Shown: positions 36,025-45,703 of the stretch, one piece after another
Layout: every line of letters begins with the position of its first letter
Numbering within the stretch: the first letter of the stretch is position 1
Assembly (NCBI GenBank): GCA_001770855.1
Contig: MESE01000001.1
Span: 248,001-312,000 of the forward strand
Origin: Burkholderiales bacterium RIFCSPLOWO2_02_FULL_57_36
GTDB lineage: Bacteria; Pseudomonadota; Gammaproteobacteria; Burkholderiales; Burkholderiaceae_D
Direction of reading: 5' to 3'
DNA length: 64,000 nt
Translations under genes and position numbers: made by a program
The notes under the pieces: model-generated
What the model saw: only the letters and a program-made list of their open reading frames with translations
Database searches by the model: none
What the model was told of the DNA's origin: nothing

Positions 36025-36998
36025 TTGCGCATTTTGTACGGCCTGCGAGGCAGCGTGGCGTCGCGGTGATTACCGCGTTATTGCTGACTACGCTGGCCAT
36101 TACGATTGTCGCCAGTCTTTTCTGGCAGCAGCAGGTGCAGGTGCGTTCGATCGAAAACCAGCGCTTGCAATTGCAAAAGCAGTGGGTCTTGCGCGGTGCA
36201 CTGGATTGGGCGCGGCTGATTTTGCGCGCGGACTATACATCCAACCCAAATATCGATAATCTGGATGAGCCGTGGGCGGTGCCGTTGGCTGAAACGAGGC
36301 TGGATCAATATGTCGAAAACGGACGCGCCGATACCGACGCTTCCGATGCGGCATTATCTGGCAGCATTGTCGATGCGCAGTCGCGCTACAATCTGGCGAA
36401 TCTGTGCTGGGACAAAAATGCCAATCTGTGCGAAAAAGGCGAATTCAATCGTGCCGAACTCGCCACTTTTGTGCGGCTGCTTTCTTTCGTTCGGCTGGAC
36501 CCTGCGCTCGGGGGGGCGGTCGCGGATGTGATGATATCGAGCCGGATTCGTGTGGAAGGCGATGCGCCCGGCACCACCAAATCCAAGCCGATCGGTCTGG
36601 AACAGATTGACGACTTGCTGGCGGTACCGGGATTTTCTGCAGAAACGATCGAAAAGCTGAAAGAGTTCATCATATTTTTGCCGGCGAATGGAGCGACGCC
36701 GGTGAATGTAAATACAGCGCCGGCGGAAGTGCTGGCCGCAAGAATTGATACACTCTCGCTTGCCGACGCAAATGTCATGGTGGTGAGCCGGAAAACTGCG
36801 CACTTCCGTGACAAAGCTAATTTCGAAGCGCAGTTGCCGGGCAAGTCGCTTGGCGATGCAGCGGACAAGATAGATGTCAAGACCAGTTTTTTCCTGGTCA
36901 ATGGCAAAGTACGAATGAATCGTGCTGGACTGGAAGTGCAAGCGTTGATCAAACGCGAGGGGCCCCGGACCTCGCTGATCTGGATTCGAGAAAACTAG
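36021..36998 (+). CDS. gspK: Type II secretion minor pseudopilin GspK
   Basis: A 325-residue protein, the largest minor pseudopilin. The N-terminus PARQRG^VAVITALLLTTLAI lacks the Glu +5, as is normal for GspK, which caps the pseudopilus. The body includes DAQSRYNLANLCWD, KPIGLEQIDDLLAVPGFS (helix-hairpin-helix-like SAM domain) and NVNTAPAEVLAA. The ATG overlaps the gspJ stop as ATGA; the longer open frame from 35802 is rejected because it overlaps gspJ. Confidence 0.94.
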   Translation: MIAHFVRPARQRGVAVITALLLTTLAITIVASLFWQQQVQVRSIENQRLQLQKQWVLRGALDWARLILRADYTSNPNIDNLDEPWAVPLAETRLDQYVENGRADTDASDAALSGSIVDAQSRYNLANLCWDKNANLCEKGEFNRAELATFVRLLSFVRLDPALGGAVADVMISSRIRVEGDAPGTTKSKPIGLEQIDDLLAVPGFSAETIEKLKEFIIFLPANGATPVNVNTAPAEVLAARIDTLSLADANVMVVSRKTAHFRDKANFEAQLPGKSLGDAADKIDVKTSFFLVNGKVRMNRAGLEVQALIKREGPRTSLIWIREN

Positions 36999-37015
36999 AA
37001 AGAATAAGAGACATC

Positions 37016-38287
37016 TTGAGCATACTGTATATCCGCTTACCCTCCAAAGCCGCCGCAGACGGCGCATCCTCATGGACTGCGCTGCCTTGTCCATTCGCCC
37101 TGGTATCGCAAGGCGGCGCCATAGAGCGCCAAGGAATTGCGCCCTTGTCGGATTTGTCCGCATTGATGGCGAAGACGCAGCGCGTGGTACTGCTGCTTGC
37201 CGCCAGCGACGTGAGTTTGTTGCGCATCAAGGTGCCGCCGATGTCGGCAGCTAGACTCAAGGCCGCGTTGCCCAATTTGGTGGAGGAAAAGATCATTACC
37301 GATCCTGCTGAATGCGTGATGGTCGCAGGTGCCTCGTCCGACGGGCTGCGCACTATCGCAGTGATGCAGCGCGCATGGCTGGAAAACATCGCCAAGGCAT
37401 TCATCGGTTTCGGCGCGCGCAACATCACCGCATTGCCAAGCCAATTGTGTCTGCCGTATCAGGAAGGCGGTGTATCGGCCGCCATTAATGAACAGCAAGC
37501 CGACATCGATGTGACGTTGCGCTTGTCGGAGTATGAGGGAATCGGCTTGCCGATCATGCCGGAACAGCCGGCGTCCGCCCCGCATGAAGTAGTGGAGGCG
37601 TTGAGCGCCGTGGTGCCGCAAGGACCGATTGCGCTGTACGTTCCGCAAGCGGACGTACGCAATTTTCAGGACGCGGCCGACAACATCGACGCGGCGGAAC
37701 AGCGGATCAGCGTGTTCGCCGACAGCTGGCCGCACTGGATCGCGGGCGCAGGCGCCATGCCGCTGGATTTGATGCCCGGGCTGGGGGCCGCAGCGGGCGC
37801 CAATCTGAACTGGCGTCCGTGGCGGGCGCCGTTGGCGCTGGTGGCTGCGGTCCTGCTCATCAATATTATCGGCTTGAATTTCGACTGGTGGCGATTGAAG
37901 AGCGAAGCCAACGCTTCACGCACAGCCATGACTAAAATTTACAAGTCGGCCTTTCCGAATGAGACGGTCGCGGCTTTTCCGATTGAGCGGATGCGCCAGA
38001 AAATCGCGGCCGCAAAGCGCGATTCCGGACAAGCCGCTCCGGACGATTTCACGGCATTGGCCGCAGCCTTCGGGGAAGCCTGGGCCGAGACGCAGGGGCG
38101 CAAACCGGGCGAGTCCGATATCGCAGGGCTTGAATACCGCGAACGCAGCCTGTTCGTGCGGCTCAAGACCGGTGCCGAGGCGCCAACCGAACAAGTAAGA
38201 AAGGCGCTCGCCGAGCGCGGATTGACACTGGCCGCGGCACCGTCGCAAGCAGGCGCAGTCGTGTGGCAAATACGGAGCGGCAAATGA
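37016..38287 (+). CDS. gspL: Type II secretion inner-membrane platform protein GspL
   Basis: A 423-residue protein. The cytoplasmic N-terminal domain is actin-like (VVLLLAASDVSLLRIKVPP, then LKAALPNLVEEKIITDPAECVM), a single membrane segment lies at about residues 268-288 (APLALVAAVLLINIIGLNF), and a periplasmic ferredoxin-like domain follows. In known systems it recruits GspE to the membrane. The start appears to be TTG at 37016; no closer ATG gives a complete N-terminal domain. It ends with an ATGA overlap to gspM. Confidence 0.92.
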   Translation: MSILYIRLPSKAAADGASSWTALPCPFALVSQGGAIERQGIAPLSDLSALMAKTQRVVLLLAASDVSLLRIKVPPMSAARLKAALPNLVEEKIITDPAECVMVAGASSDGLRTIAVMQRAWLENIAKAFIGFGARNITALPSQLCLPYQEGGVSAAINEQQADIDVTLRLSEYEGIGLPIMPEQPASAPHEVVEALSAVVPQGPIALYVPQADVRNFQDAADNIDAAEQRISVFADSWPHWIAGAGAMPLDLMPGLGAAAGANLNWRPWRAPLALVAAVLLINIIGLNFDWWRLKSEANASRTAMTKIYKSAFPNETVAAFPIERMRQKIAAAKRDSGQAAPDDFTALAAAFGEAWAETQGRKPGESDIAGLEYRERSLFVRLKTGAEAPTEQVRKALAERGLTLAAAPSQAGAVVWQIRSGK

Positions 38288-38799
38288 ATCTGACCAGCAG
38301 ACTGAACGAGATGACGCAGCCACTGTCGGCATTCTGGAGCGTTCGAAATGCGCGCGAGCGCGCGCTGCTTGCAGCGGCAATGATCGTGATTGTGCTGGGA
38401 TTAATTTATTTATTGCTGATCGATCCAGCCATCACGGGGCGGGAACGGTTGAACAAGAGCTTGCCGGTGCTGCGTCAACAGGTCGCGGAACTGCAGGCAA
38501 TGTCCAAGGAAGCAAGCAGTCTGTCAGCCAGAACGGCTCCAACGGTTGCTCCGCTTTCCAGGGAGAGTCTTGAAACTGCCTTGGTACGCAAAGGCTTGAA
38601 ACCGCAAAACCTGGCATTGACCGGCGACGGCATCGCGCGAGTGCAATTGACCTCAGTGTCGTTTGCCGGCGTGATCGACTGGCTCGATGATATGCAAAAG
38701 ACCGCTCTGCTATCGGTGATTGAGGCCAATATCACTGCGTTGCCGGAAGCAGGCCAGGTGAATGCAAATCTAACGTTGCAGCAGCGAAAGAGTGAGTAA
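38284..38799 (+). CDS. gspM: Type II secretion protein GspM
   Basis: A 171-residue inner-membrane protein with a short cytoplasmic N-terminus, one membrane segment (about residues 28-48, LLAAAMIVIVLGLIYLLLI) and a periplasmic ferredoxin-like domain (VQLTSVSFAGVIDWLDDMQ, then VIEANITALPEAGQVNANLTL). GspM pairs with GspL. The ATG at 38284 overlaps the gspL stop. A 99-bp gap before gspN contains no feature that I can name. Confidence 0.88.
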   Translation: MNLTSRLNEMTQPLSAFWSVRNARERALLAAAMIVIVLGLIYLLLIDPAITGRERLNKSLPVLRQQVAELQAMSKEASSLSARTAPTVAPLSRESLETALVRKGLKPQNLALTGDGIARVQLTSVSFAGVIDWLDDMQKTALLSVIEANITALPEAGQVNANLTLQQRKSE

Positions 38800-38898
38800 A
38801 TATTTTTTTGAGGTAACGCGGTTGCCGGTTCGCAGTTATAGCTCGCGTGTGCAACACTGTTATCGATTGGCTGGGAAGTCGATCGAAAAAGGCGGCGA

Positions 38899-39672
38899 GT
38901 GAAGCGTGTCGTGATATGGTTGCTGAGCGGCATAGTCACTGTCGCGGTCACGGCTTTGGTGTTTTTGCCTGCGGCCTGGATGGCAAGCCTGCTGGAACGG
39001 CAGACGATGGGCCGCTTGACGCTTGGTGACGCGCAGGGCACATTGTGGCATGGGTCGGCTTTCGTCGGCGGTGCGCCAAGCGGCCAGGCTCCGGTCACTC
39101 CCTTGTTACCGGGTCGCTTTTCATGGCGCCTGTCGCCGATGGTGTTGCTGGGACAGGTCGATGCGGAACTGGAAAATCCTGCGGCGCTGTCGCAACCGGT
39201 TGCCATTTCCGGCAGTTGGCGCCAATGGCAGGTCAGTCCGGCGTCGATATTGTTGCCGGCGGAAAGGCTGGCCGCGCTAGGTGCGCCGCTGAATACCGTA
39301 CAGCCATCCGGCCAGATGCGCTTGTCGTGGGAACAATTGCTATTGACGCGTCATGGCGGCGGTGTAGAGATTGCAGGAAAAATGAATCTGGAAATGACCG
39401 ACATTGCATCGCGTCTATCTCCGGTCAAGCCGTTGGGCGCTTATAATCTGGCGTTCGACTGGCGCGGCAGGGAGGCCTTGTTGAAATTAACCACGGTCAG
39501 GGGGCCGATGTTGTTGAAAGGTTCCGGCACCCTGAGGGATGGACGTTTGCAGTTTTCCGGAACGGCGGAAGCCGAAGCAGGGCAGGAAGAGAGGCTGGCA
39601 AATTTACTCAATTTGCTGGGACAGCGCCGCAGAGAAGGCGGTAAAGACGTGATTGCACTAGAGTTCAAATGA
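38899..39672 (+). CDS. gspN: Type II secretion protein GspN
   Basis: A 257-residue protein with an N-terminal membrane helix (residues 4-27) and a beta-rich periplasmic part. The pattern LTLGDAQGTLWHGSA, FSWRLSPMVLLGQVDAEL and SGQMRLSWEQLLL is that of the GspN/XcpP-N family (T2SSN). GspN is present in some systems only and its role is unclear. The start is GTG at 38899. The stop overlaps the gspD start as ATGA. Confidence 0.88.
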   Translation: MKRVVIWLLSGIVTVAVTALVFLPAAWMASLLERQTMGRLTLGDAQGTLWHGSAFVGGAPSGQAPVTPLLPGRFSWRLSPMVLLGQVDAELENPAALSQPVAISGSWRQWQVSPASILLPAERLAALGAPLNTVQPSGQMRLSWEQLLLTRHGGGVEIAGKMNLEMTDIASRLSPVKPLGAYNLAFDWRGREALLKLTTVRGPMLLKGSGTLRDGRLQFSGTAEAEAGQEERLANLLNLLGQRRREGGKDVIALEFK

Positions 39673-41876
39673 AAACAGATAATCTACTGGCAGCAACGTT
39701 TCCCCGTAAACAAACCGCTTGGCGGCGCATCGGCGCAGCCGTGGCGTTGCTGTGCGCAATCAGCACAGTGCAGCCGCTGCGTGCGCAAGATCCAACTTCC
39801 AATCAGGCGACGCTGAATTTTGTCGGCGCCGAAATTGAGTCGGTGGTCAAAGCGATCGGCCACTATACCAATACGACCTTCATTATCGATCCGCGCGTCA
39901 AAGGCACGATCAATCTGGTATCCGAGAAACCTGTCAGCAAAGCGCAGGCATTCCAGTTGCTGACCTCGGCGCTGCGCTTGCAGGGATACGCGGTGGTGGC
40001 CGGTGATGGCTTTACCAAGGTCGTGCCGGAAGCCGATGCAAAATTGCAGGCCGGACCGATTCAGGCCGGCGCAATCAGGGGTGATCAGATTGCGACGCAG
40101 ATTTTCCGCCTGAACTATGAGTCGGCCGGTAACCTGGTGCCGGTATTGCGGCCGCTGATTTCTCCGAACAACACGATCAACGCCAACCCAGGCAACAATA
40201 CGCTGGTCATCACCGATTACGCTGACAACTTGCGTCGTCTCGGCCGCATCATTGCAGCGCTGGACGGCCCTGCGACCAGCGATCTGGATGTGGTGCCGAT
40301 CCGCCATGCGGTCGCGTCCGATATTGCAACGATGGTCAATCGCTTGCTGGATGGAGGCGGTGCGCCCGGCGCTCCCGGCGCCGGAAGCACCAGCTTGCTG
40401 GCGGACTCCCGCACCAACGCGGTCATTATCCGCGCGCCTTCCGCCGCGCGCGCCAACCTTGCCAAGTCGCTGATTGCGCGGCTGGATCAACCGACCGCGC
40501 AACCGGGCAATGTGCATGTGATTTATCTGAAAAATGCGGAAGCCACCAAGCTGGCGCAAATACTGCGCGCAGTGGTGGCGTCTGACGTATCTGCGACCGG
40601 GTCGTCGGCACAAGCATCGCAGCAAACGCCGCAGCAACCGCAACAGCAACAAGTATCAGGAGGCGGCCTTGGATCGCAGATACCACCCTCTTCGCCGGCG
40701 CCGGCGCAAGGCCCCTTGCCAACGGGTGGGCCTGGCGGGTTCATTCAAGCCGACCCGAGCACCAACACGCTGATCATTACCGCCAGCGAAGCGGTTTATC
40801 GCAATTTGCGCGTTGTCGTTGATCAACTCGATGCGCGGCGCGCCCAAGTGTATATCGAGTCGTTGATTGTGGAAGTCACCTCGGATAAAGCGGCCGAGTT
40901 TGGTGTCCAATGGGCGAGCCTTTCCGGTGATGCCAACAGCAGATATCGGGTGGGCACTGTGACTGGCTTCACGCCGCAGGGCAGTGGAAATAATTTAATT
41001 TCGCAGACTATCGCGGCGTTGGGGCCGACTGGCATTACCACGCCTCCGGGCAATGGCCTGAACCTGGGTATTTTTCGCCAGGTTGGCGGGCAACTCACTT
41101 TAGGCGCGATAGCTCGTGCGCTCGAAACGGATGACAAGGCCAATATCCTGTCGATGCCCAATCTGGTTACGCTCGATAATGAAGAAGCGAGAATCATTGT
41201 GGGGCAGAACGTGCCATTCGTGACCGGTCAATTCACGACGCCGGCATCCGGCGGTGCGGCCGGCGTGAATCCCTTCCAGACAATTGAGCGCAAGGATATC
41301 GGCTTGTCGCTGCGCGTACGCCCCCAGATTTCTGAAGGCGGCACGGTCAAAATGGCGATTTACCAGGAAACGTCGAATATTCAGGAAAATACCGCTTCCG
41401 GGCTAATCACCACCAAGCGCTCGATCGATACCAATGTGCTGGTAGACGACGGTCAGATCATCGTATTGGGCGGCTTGATTGAAGACAATTGGCAGAATGG
41501 CGAAGAGAAAGTGCCTGGCCTGGGCGATATTCCAGTCGTCGGCAATTTGTTCAAGTATCAACAGCGCAGTCGCGTCAAGACCAATCTGATGGTGTTTTTG
41601 CGGCCAATAGTGATTCGCAACAATGATCAAGGCGTGAATTTGACTGCGGACCGCTATGGCTTCATTCGCGGCAAGCAATTAGAGGCGCAACCCGATCCGA
41701 CGATCATCCTGTCGAATACTGGTGCACCTGTCCTGCCGCCACTGCAAGACGGCCGTGTTGTCGGAGGTACTTTGTACAGGGGCGGACAGGAGGTCCAGGG
41801 CAATACGCCGCAACCAGTGCCGCCGCAGGTACCTCCGCAACAGCAGCCTTTGCAACAACCCGGAACCAGCAATTAA
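39669..41876 (+). CDS. gspD: Type II secretion outer-membrane secretin GspD
   Basis: A 735-residue secretin that forms the outer-membrane channel. The N-terminus carries a long basic signal peptide (about residues 1-40, ending PLRAQ). Domains N0 (about 48-118), N1, N2 and N3 follow, then a Gln/Pro/Gly-rich linker in N3 (about 315-355). The secretin core (from about 395, with RAQVYIESLIVEVTSDKAAEFGVQW) contains VPFVTGQFT and VPGLGDIPVVGNLFKYQ. The C-terminus is a long Pro/Gln-rich tail, where a pilotin-binding site would be expected. The gene lies downstream of gspN rather than at the front of the operon. Confidence 0.97.
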   Translation: MKTDNLLAATFPRKQTAWRRIGAAVALLCAISTVQPLRAQDPTSNQATLNFVGAEIESVVKAIGHYTNTTFIIDPRVKGTINLVSEKPVSKAQAFQLLTSALRLQGYAVVAGDGFTKVVPEADAKLQAGPIQAGAIRGDQIATQIFRLNYESAGNLVPVLRPLISPNNTINANPGNNTLVITDYADNLRRLGRIIAALDGPATSDLDVVPIRHAVASDIATMVNRLLDGGGAPGAPGAGSTSLLADSRTNAVIIRAPSAARANLAKSLIARLDQPTAQPGNVHVIYLKNAEATKLAQILRAVVASDVSATGSSAQASQQTPQQPQQQQVSGGGLGSQIPPSSPAPAQGPLPTGGPGGFIQADPSTNTLIITASEAVYRNLRVVVDQLDARRAQVYIESLIVEVTSDKAAEFGVQWASLSGDANSRYRVGTVTGFTPQGSGNNLISQTIAALGPTGITTPPGNGLNLGIFRQVGGQLTLGAIARALETDDKANILSMPNLVTLDNEEARIIVGQNVPFVTGQFTTPASGGAAGVNPFQTIERKDIGLSLRVRPQISEGGTVKMAIYQETSNIQENTASGLITTKRSIDTNVLVDDGQIIVLGGLIEDNWQNGEEKVPGLGDIPVVGNLFKYQQRSRVKTNLMVFLRPIVIRNNDQGVNLTADRYGFIRGKQLEAQPDPTIILSNTGAPVLPPLQDGRVVGGTLYRGGQEVQGNTPQPVPPQVPPQQQPLQQPGTSN

Positions 41877-41885
41877 AGATCAGCA

Positions 41886-43325
41886 ATGAGCACTTTTATG
41901 GAAGCCCGACTCTTACCCTATGCATTCGCGCGCGATTTCGCCGTATTGGCGCATCGCAACGGTGCGATCGATGGCGGACCGGTGGAAGTCTGGGTGTCCG
42001 ATGCAACCTCTCCGACCGCAATAGCGGAAGTGAGCCGGCGCTTCGGCCGCGTCAAACTTAAACCGATGTCGCGTGAAGCACTGGAGTCCGCGATTGCCCA
42101 GGCGTATGCCGGTTCCGGCGGCGATGCGGCGCAAGTCATCGATGAGTATGAATCCGATCTCGACTTGGCAAAACTGATGCGCGACATGCCGGCGATTGAG
42201 GATTTGCTGGAATCGGCTGATGACGCACCGGTGATCCGGATGATCAACGCGCTATTGACCCAGGCGTTGCGCGAAGGCGCTTCCGATATCCATATCGAAC
42301 CTTTCGAACAAATATCGGTGGTGCGATTCCGCATCGACGGCACTTTGCGCGATATCGTGCGTCCAAAGAAGGCGATCCACGCGTCGCTGATTTCACGCAT
42401 CAAGATTATGTCGCAACTCGATATTGCCGAAAAACGCTTGCCGCAGGATGGGCGTATCACATTGCGCGTCGGCGGCAAACCGGTCGACGTGCGGGTATCG
42501 ACGTTGCCGACCGGTCATGGTGAGCGCGCGGTGCTGCGTCTGCTCGATAAAGAGGCAGGCCGGCTTGATTTGCAGCATCTCGGCATGAGTGAAGACACCA
42601 TGCTGCAATTCGATAAACTGATAGGACAGCCGCACGGCATCGTACTGGTTACCGGTCCGACCGGGTCCGGCAAAACCACGACACTGTATGCGGCGCTGTC
42701 GCGCCTGAATGCCAGCACCACCAATATCCTGACCGTCGAAGACCCGATCGAATACGAGCTAGCCGGCGTCGGTCAGACCCAGGTCAATCCGCGCATCGAG
42801 ATGACGTTTGCCAAGGCGCTGCGGGCAATCCTGCGTCAGGACCCGGATGTCATCATGATCGGCGAGATCCGCGATCTGGAGACGGCGCAAATCGCGGTAC
42901 AGGCCTCGTTGACCGGCCACCTGGTACTGGCGACGCTGCATACCAACGATTCGGCAGCGGCGGTTACGCGTCTGCTCGACATGGGCATCGAGCCGTTTTT
43001 GCTGTCATCGTCATTGCTTGGCGTGGTGGCGCAGCGGCTGGTACGTAAACTCTGCCCGGACTGCAAACACCATGACGGTCAGCTGTGGCACGCGGTTGGA
43101 TGCGACAAATGCGGGCACACCGGTTATCAAGGACGGGTTGGTGTTTATGAGCTCTTGCTGACCACGGACCAGATTCGTGCGCAAATCCACAACCAGGCGT
43201 CCGAGGCGGAAATTCGCACCACGGCGCAACACGACGGAATGCGCACGATGCGCGAGGATGGCGATCGTTGGCTGGCGAACGGCACGACGACTCAAGCTGA
43301 ATTGCTGCGCGTCACGAAGGATTAA
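41886..43325 (+). CDS. gspE: Type II secretion ATPase GspE
   Basis: A 479-residue cytoplasmic ATPase that powers pseudopilus assembly. Walker A is [12 protein letters not shown], followed by the Asp box [22 protein letters not shown], Walker [18 protein letters not shown] and the His box [11 protein letters not shown]. The zinc-binding C4 motif (CPDC and CDKC around residues 395-415) is intact. The N-terminal domain (about 1-125) contacts GspL. It starts nine bases after gspD. Confidence 0.97.
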   Translation: MSTFMEARLLPYAFARDFAVLAHRNGAIDGGPVEVWVSDATSPTAIAEVSRRFGRVKLKPMSREALESAIAQAYAGSGGDAAQVIDEYESDLDLAKLMRDMPAIEDLLESADDAPVIRMINALLTQALREGASDIHIEPFEQISVVRFRIDGTLRDIVRPKKAIHASLISRIKIMSQLDIAEKRLPQDGRITLRVGGKPVDVRVSTLPTGHGERAVLRLLDKEAGRLDLQHLGMSEDTMLQFDKLIGQPHGIVLVTGPTGSGKTTTLYAALSRLNASTTNILTVEDPIEYELAGVGQTQVNPRIEMTFAKALRAILRQDPDVIMIGEIRDLETAQIAVQASLTGHLVLATLHTNDSAAAVTRLLDMGIEPFLLSSSLLGVVAQRLVRKLCPDCKHHDGQLWHAVGCDKCGHTGYQGRVGVYELLLTTDQIRAQIHNQASEAEIRTTAQHDGMRTMREDGDRWLANGTTTQAELLRVTKD

Positions 43326-43402
43326 AACGTTTTTCGACAAATCCGCATACATTGTTATGCAGCAGATATGTTCCATATCTGAATAAATTTCGAGGTTACG
43401 TC

Positions 43403-44623
43403 TTGCCAGCATTCCGTTATGAAGCCGTCGATGCAGGCGGTTCCGCCAGAAAGGGCGTAGTCAACGCCGACAGCGCTCGCGCTGCGCGTTCTGATTTGCG
43501 CAATCAAGGCTTGGTGCCGATCGCCGTCGATGCGATTGCGGCGCAGCTCGATGAAACCGGACAAACCAAACGCCGCGCATTCGGGGATCGCCTGTCGACT
43601 TCCGAGTTGTCTTTGTTCACCCGGCAATTGGCAAGTTTGCTTGAGGCAAGCCTGCCGCTTGAGCAGGCGTTTTCCGCATTGCTGGAGCAAGCCGAGCGAA
43701 CTTATGTACGCGATTTGATTGCCTCGATTCGATCCGACATCATGGGCGGCGCATCGCTGTCGGACGCCTTGGCGCAGCATCCGCGCGATTTTGCCGATAT
43801 CTACCGAGCGCTGGTCGCCTCGGGTGAACACATCGGCCAATTGTCGCGAGTGCTGTCGCGCCTGGCCGACTATATCGAGCGGCGCAATGCACTGGTGCAA
43901 AAGGTCAAGCTGGCGTTTACCTATCCAGCCATCGTGACGGTCGTCGCATTTTCGATCGTAATCTTTTTGCTCACTTACGTGGTGCCGCAGATTGTTTCGG
44001 TGTTTGCCAATACCAAGCAAAAGCTGCCGCTGCTCACGGTACTCATGCTGGGTATTTCCGATTTCGTGCGCAATTACGGCTGGATTGTTTTGCTGATTGT
44101 GATCGCCTTGATTTTTGCCTGGCGCAGGGCGCTTAAGGATCCGGCGATCAAGATGCGCTGGCACATGTGGCTGCTGAGTGCGCCGCTGTATGGCAAGTTC
44201 GAACGTAGTCTGAATACCGCGCGCTTTGCCAGCACGCTGGCGATTACCACCGGGTCCGGCGTACCGATTTTGCGTGCGCTGCAAACCAGCCGGGATACCT
44301 TGTCCAATGTCGCAATGCGTGCGCAAGTCGAAGATGCGACCACCAGCGTTCGTGAAGGCGTGGGATTGGCGCGCGCGTTATCGGCGCACAAGCATTTTCC
44401 GCCGATGCTGATTCACATGATCCGTGCCGGCGAAGTGACCGGAGAATTGCCGGCGATGCTGGAGCGCGCTTCGAATGCGCAGGAGCAGGATCTGGAGCGG
44501 CGCGCATTGACGATAGCCGGGTTGCTGGAACCGGTATTGATCCTGGTGATGGGTGTGGTTGTGTTGCTGATTGTGCTGGCGGTGTTAATGCCGATTATCG
44601 AAATCAACCAGTTGGTGCGCTGA
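43403..44623 (+). CDS. gspF: Type II secretion inner-membrane protein GspF
   Basis: A 406-residue polytopic protein at the centre of the inner-membrane platform. Two T2SSF domains are visible (FTRQLASLLEASLPLEQAFSALLEQAE and FASTLAITTGSGVPILRALQ), with hydrophobic segments near residues 170-195, 215-240 and 375-400. The frame is open from 43352, but TTG at 43403 has GAGG seven bases upstream and begins MPAFRYEAVDAGG, the conserved family start; it is therefore chosen over the ATG at 43352. Confidence 0.95.
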   Translation: MPAFRYEAVDAGGSARKGVVNADSARAARSDLRNQGLVPIAVDAIAAQLDETGQTKRRAFGDRLSTSELSLFTRQLASLLEASLPLEQAFSALLEQAERTYVRDLIASIRSDIMGGASLSDALAQHPRDFADIYRALVASGEHIGQLSRVLSRLADYIERRNALVQKVKLAFTYPAIVTVVAFSIVIFLLTYVVPQIVSVFANTKQKLPLLTVLMLGISDFVRNYGWIVLLIVIALIFAWRRALKDPAIKMRWHMWLLSAPLYGKFERSLNTARFASTLAITTGSGVPILRALQTSRDTLSNVAMRAQVEDATTSVREGVGLARALSAHKHFPPMLIHMIRAGEVTGELPAMLERASNAQEQDLERRALTIAGLLEPVLILVMGVVVLLIVLAVLMPIIEINQLVR

Positions 44624-44670
44624 AACAGATTTTAATGCGGCATGGTTAATTATGAAGCCGCACCCCCTCA

Positions 44671-44697
44671 CCCCAACCCTCTCCCCATGGGAGAGGG
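44671..44697. repeat. C-rich palindromic repeat between gspF and gspC
   Basis: The stem CCCTCTCCC / GGGAGAGGG (44677-44685 and 44689-44697) has a CAT loop and is preceded by CCCCAA. This CCCTCACCCCAACCCTCTCC type of sequence is a widely dispersed intergenic repeat in beta- and gamma-proteobacteria, as far as I recall. It resembles the hairpin at 31-64 in composition but not in exact sequence. Confidence 0.65.
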
Positions 44698-44754
44698 AGA
44701 GAAAATGGCATGATTGAAGCAAAACTCAATCAAGCCAGACCAAGAAGGAATGCA

Positions 44755-45561
44755 ATGAAACAGTGGCCCCTTGTCGCAAGTTTTGTATTGTTTATCGCCT
44801 TGTGCGCATCTATTGCCTATTGGGCGATGCAAGTGTTTACCCCACCGGTTCGGCCAGCTACCGCGCCGCCTCCGGCCGCCCGGCCCGCTCCCAGTCTGGA
44901 TGCTGCCGCAGGTCTGTTTGGCGGTCGTTCGAATGTGGCGGTTGCCAGCAATTTCCAATTGAAAGGCGTTGTCGTTTCCGGCAATCCAGTCGATAGCGTG
45001 GCGATTCTGGCGACCGACGGCAAGCCGCCGCAGGCAATCAGGGCCAACGCGGAAGTGATGCCGGGAGTAACCGTCAAGGAAGTCCATAGACAGTATGTGC
45101 TGCTATCGGACGGTGGGGTAATCAAAAGGGTGGAACTGCCGGAAGAAGCGAAATCGGATAGCAATGTCACAATGTCCAGCCGGGCCCCAGCACCTGTTGT
45201 GCGGACCGCGCCTGCCGCACCACCGAGAGTGGTGGTAAATGCATCCCCGCAGGCGCAGCCGAATACCGGTGTGCCAAACACCCTGCAGCCTGCCGCACCG
45301 CCGCCGCAGCAGCAGGCACAAAATCCTGCCGGTCAAGTAGCAGCACCGGCGAACGCCGGCGTCACACCGAACATGGATATGGGCGGCCCTTCCATCGGAT
45401 ACAATCCTGCGGGTGCCCAGGCAGACTCTTCGCCGCAAAGGCCTTCGGCACCGGCGCCAGTGCAAGGAGCGGTACCTGGCCAGCCGGCGCCTGCAACACA
45501 ATTTTCCCCTCAAACCCAGCCGGTGCCCAGCACATCTGTCGCTCCCGCACAGCAACGCTAG
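44755..45561 (+). CDS. gspC: GspC-like type II secretion protein with Pro/Gln-rich tail
   Basis: A 268-residue protein. One membrane helix (about residues 4-24) is followed by a periplasmic homology region (about 60-140: SNFQLKGVVVSGNPVDSVAIL, MPGVTVKEVHRQYVLLSDGGVIKRVEL), typical of GspC. The PDZ or coiled-coil domain of classical GspC is absent; instead about 125 residues rich in Pro, Gln and Ala reach the C-terminus. GspC bridges GspD to the inner-membrane platform. The ATG at 44755 has AAGGA upstream and is preferred over 44710. It is last in the operon, after a palindromic repeat. Confidence 0.85.
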   Translation: MKQWPLVASFVLFIALCASIAYWAMQVFTPPVRPATAPPPAARPAPSLDAAAGLFGGRSNVAVASNFQLKGVVVSGNPVDSVAILATDGKPPQAIRANAEVMPGVTVKEVHRQYVLLSDGGVIKRVELPEEAKSDSNVTMSSRAPAPVVRTAPAAPPRVVVNASPQAQPNTGVPNTLQPAAPPPQQQAQNPAGQVAAPANAGVTPNMDMGGPSIGYNPAGAQADSSPQRPSAPAPVQGAVPGQPAPATQFSPQTQPVPSTSVAPAQQR

Positions 45562-45601
45562 TCTTCCTCGCATGCTTTTACAGCGTGCCTACCGCTGATA
45601 C

Positions 45602-45635
45602 ACACTGTGCCGGCAGCTGAATCGCCGGACAGTGT
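45602..45635 (+). terminator. Bulged hairpin downstream of gspC
   Basis: Arms ACACTGTGCCGGC (45602-45614) and GCCGGACAGTGT (45624-45635) pair over 12 bp with one bulged G. It lies 41 bp after the gspC stop. No U-run follows, so termination is uncertain. Confidence 0.45.
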
Positions 45636-45674
45636 AAGTCTACGGCAGCAAATAGTCGGCGAAAGAAAGCGGCA

Positions 45675-45694
45675 CGCAGGAAAATTGTCCTGCG
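45675..45694 (-). terminator. Hairpin downstream of the 67-residue basic protein
   Basis: Arms CGCAGGA (45675-45681) and TCCTGCG (45688-45694) form a 7-bp stem with a 6-base loop, 9 bp past the minus-strand gene. There is no U-run; it could be an RNA-stabilising or weak terminator hairpin. Confidence 0.4.
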
Positions 45695-45703
45695 CGGTAA
45701 TTG

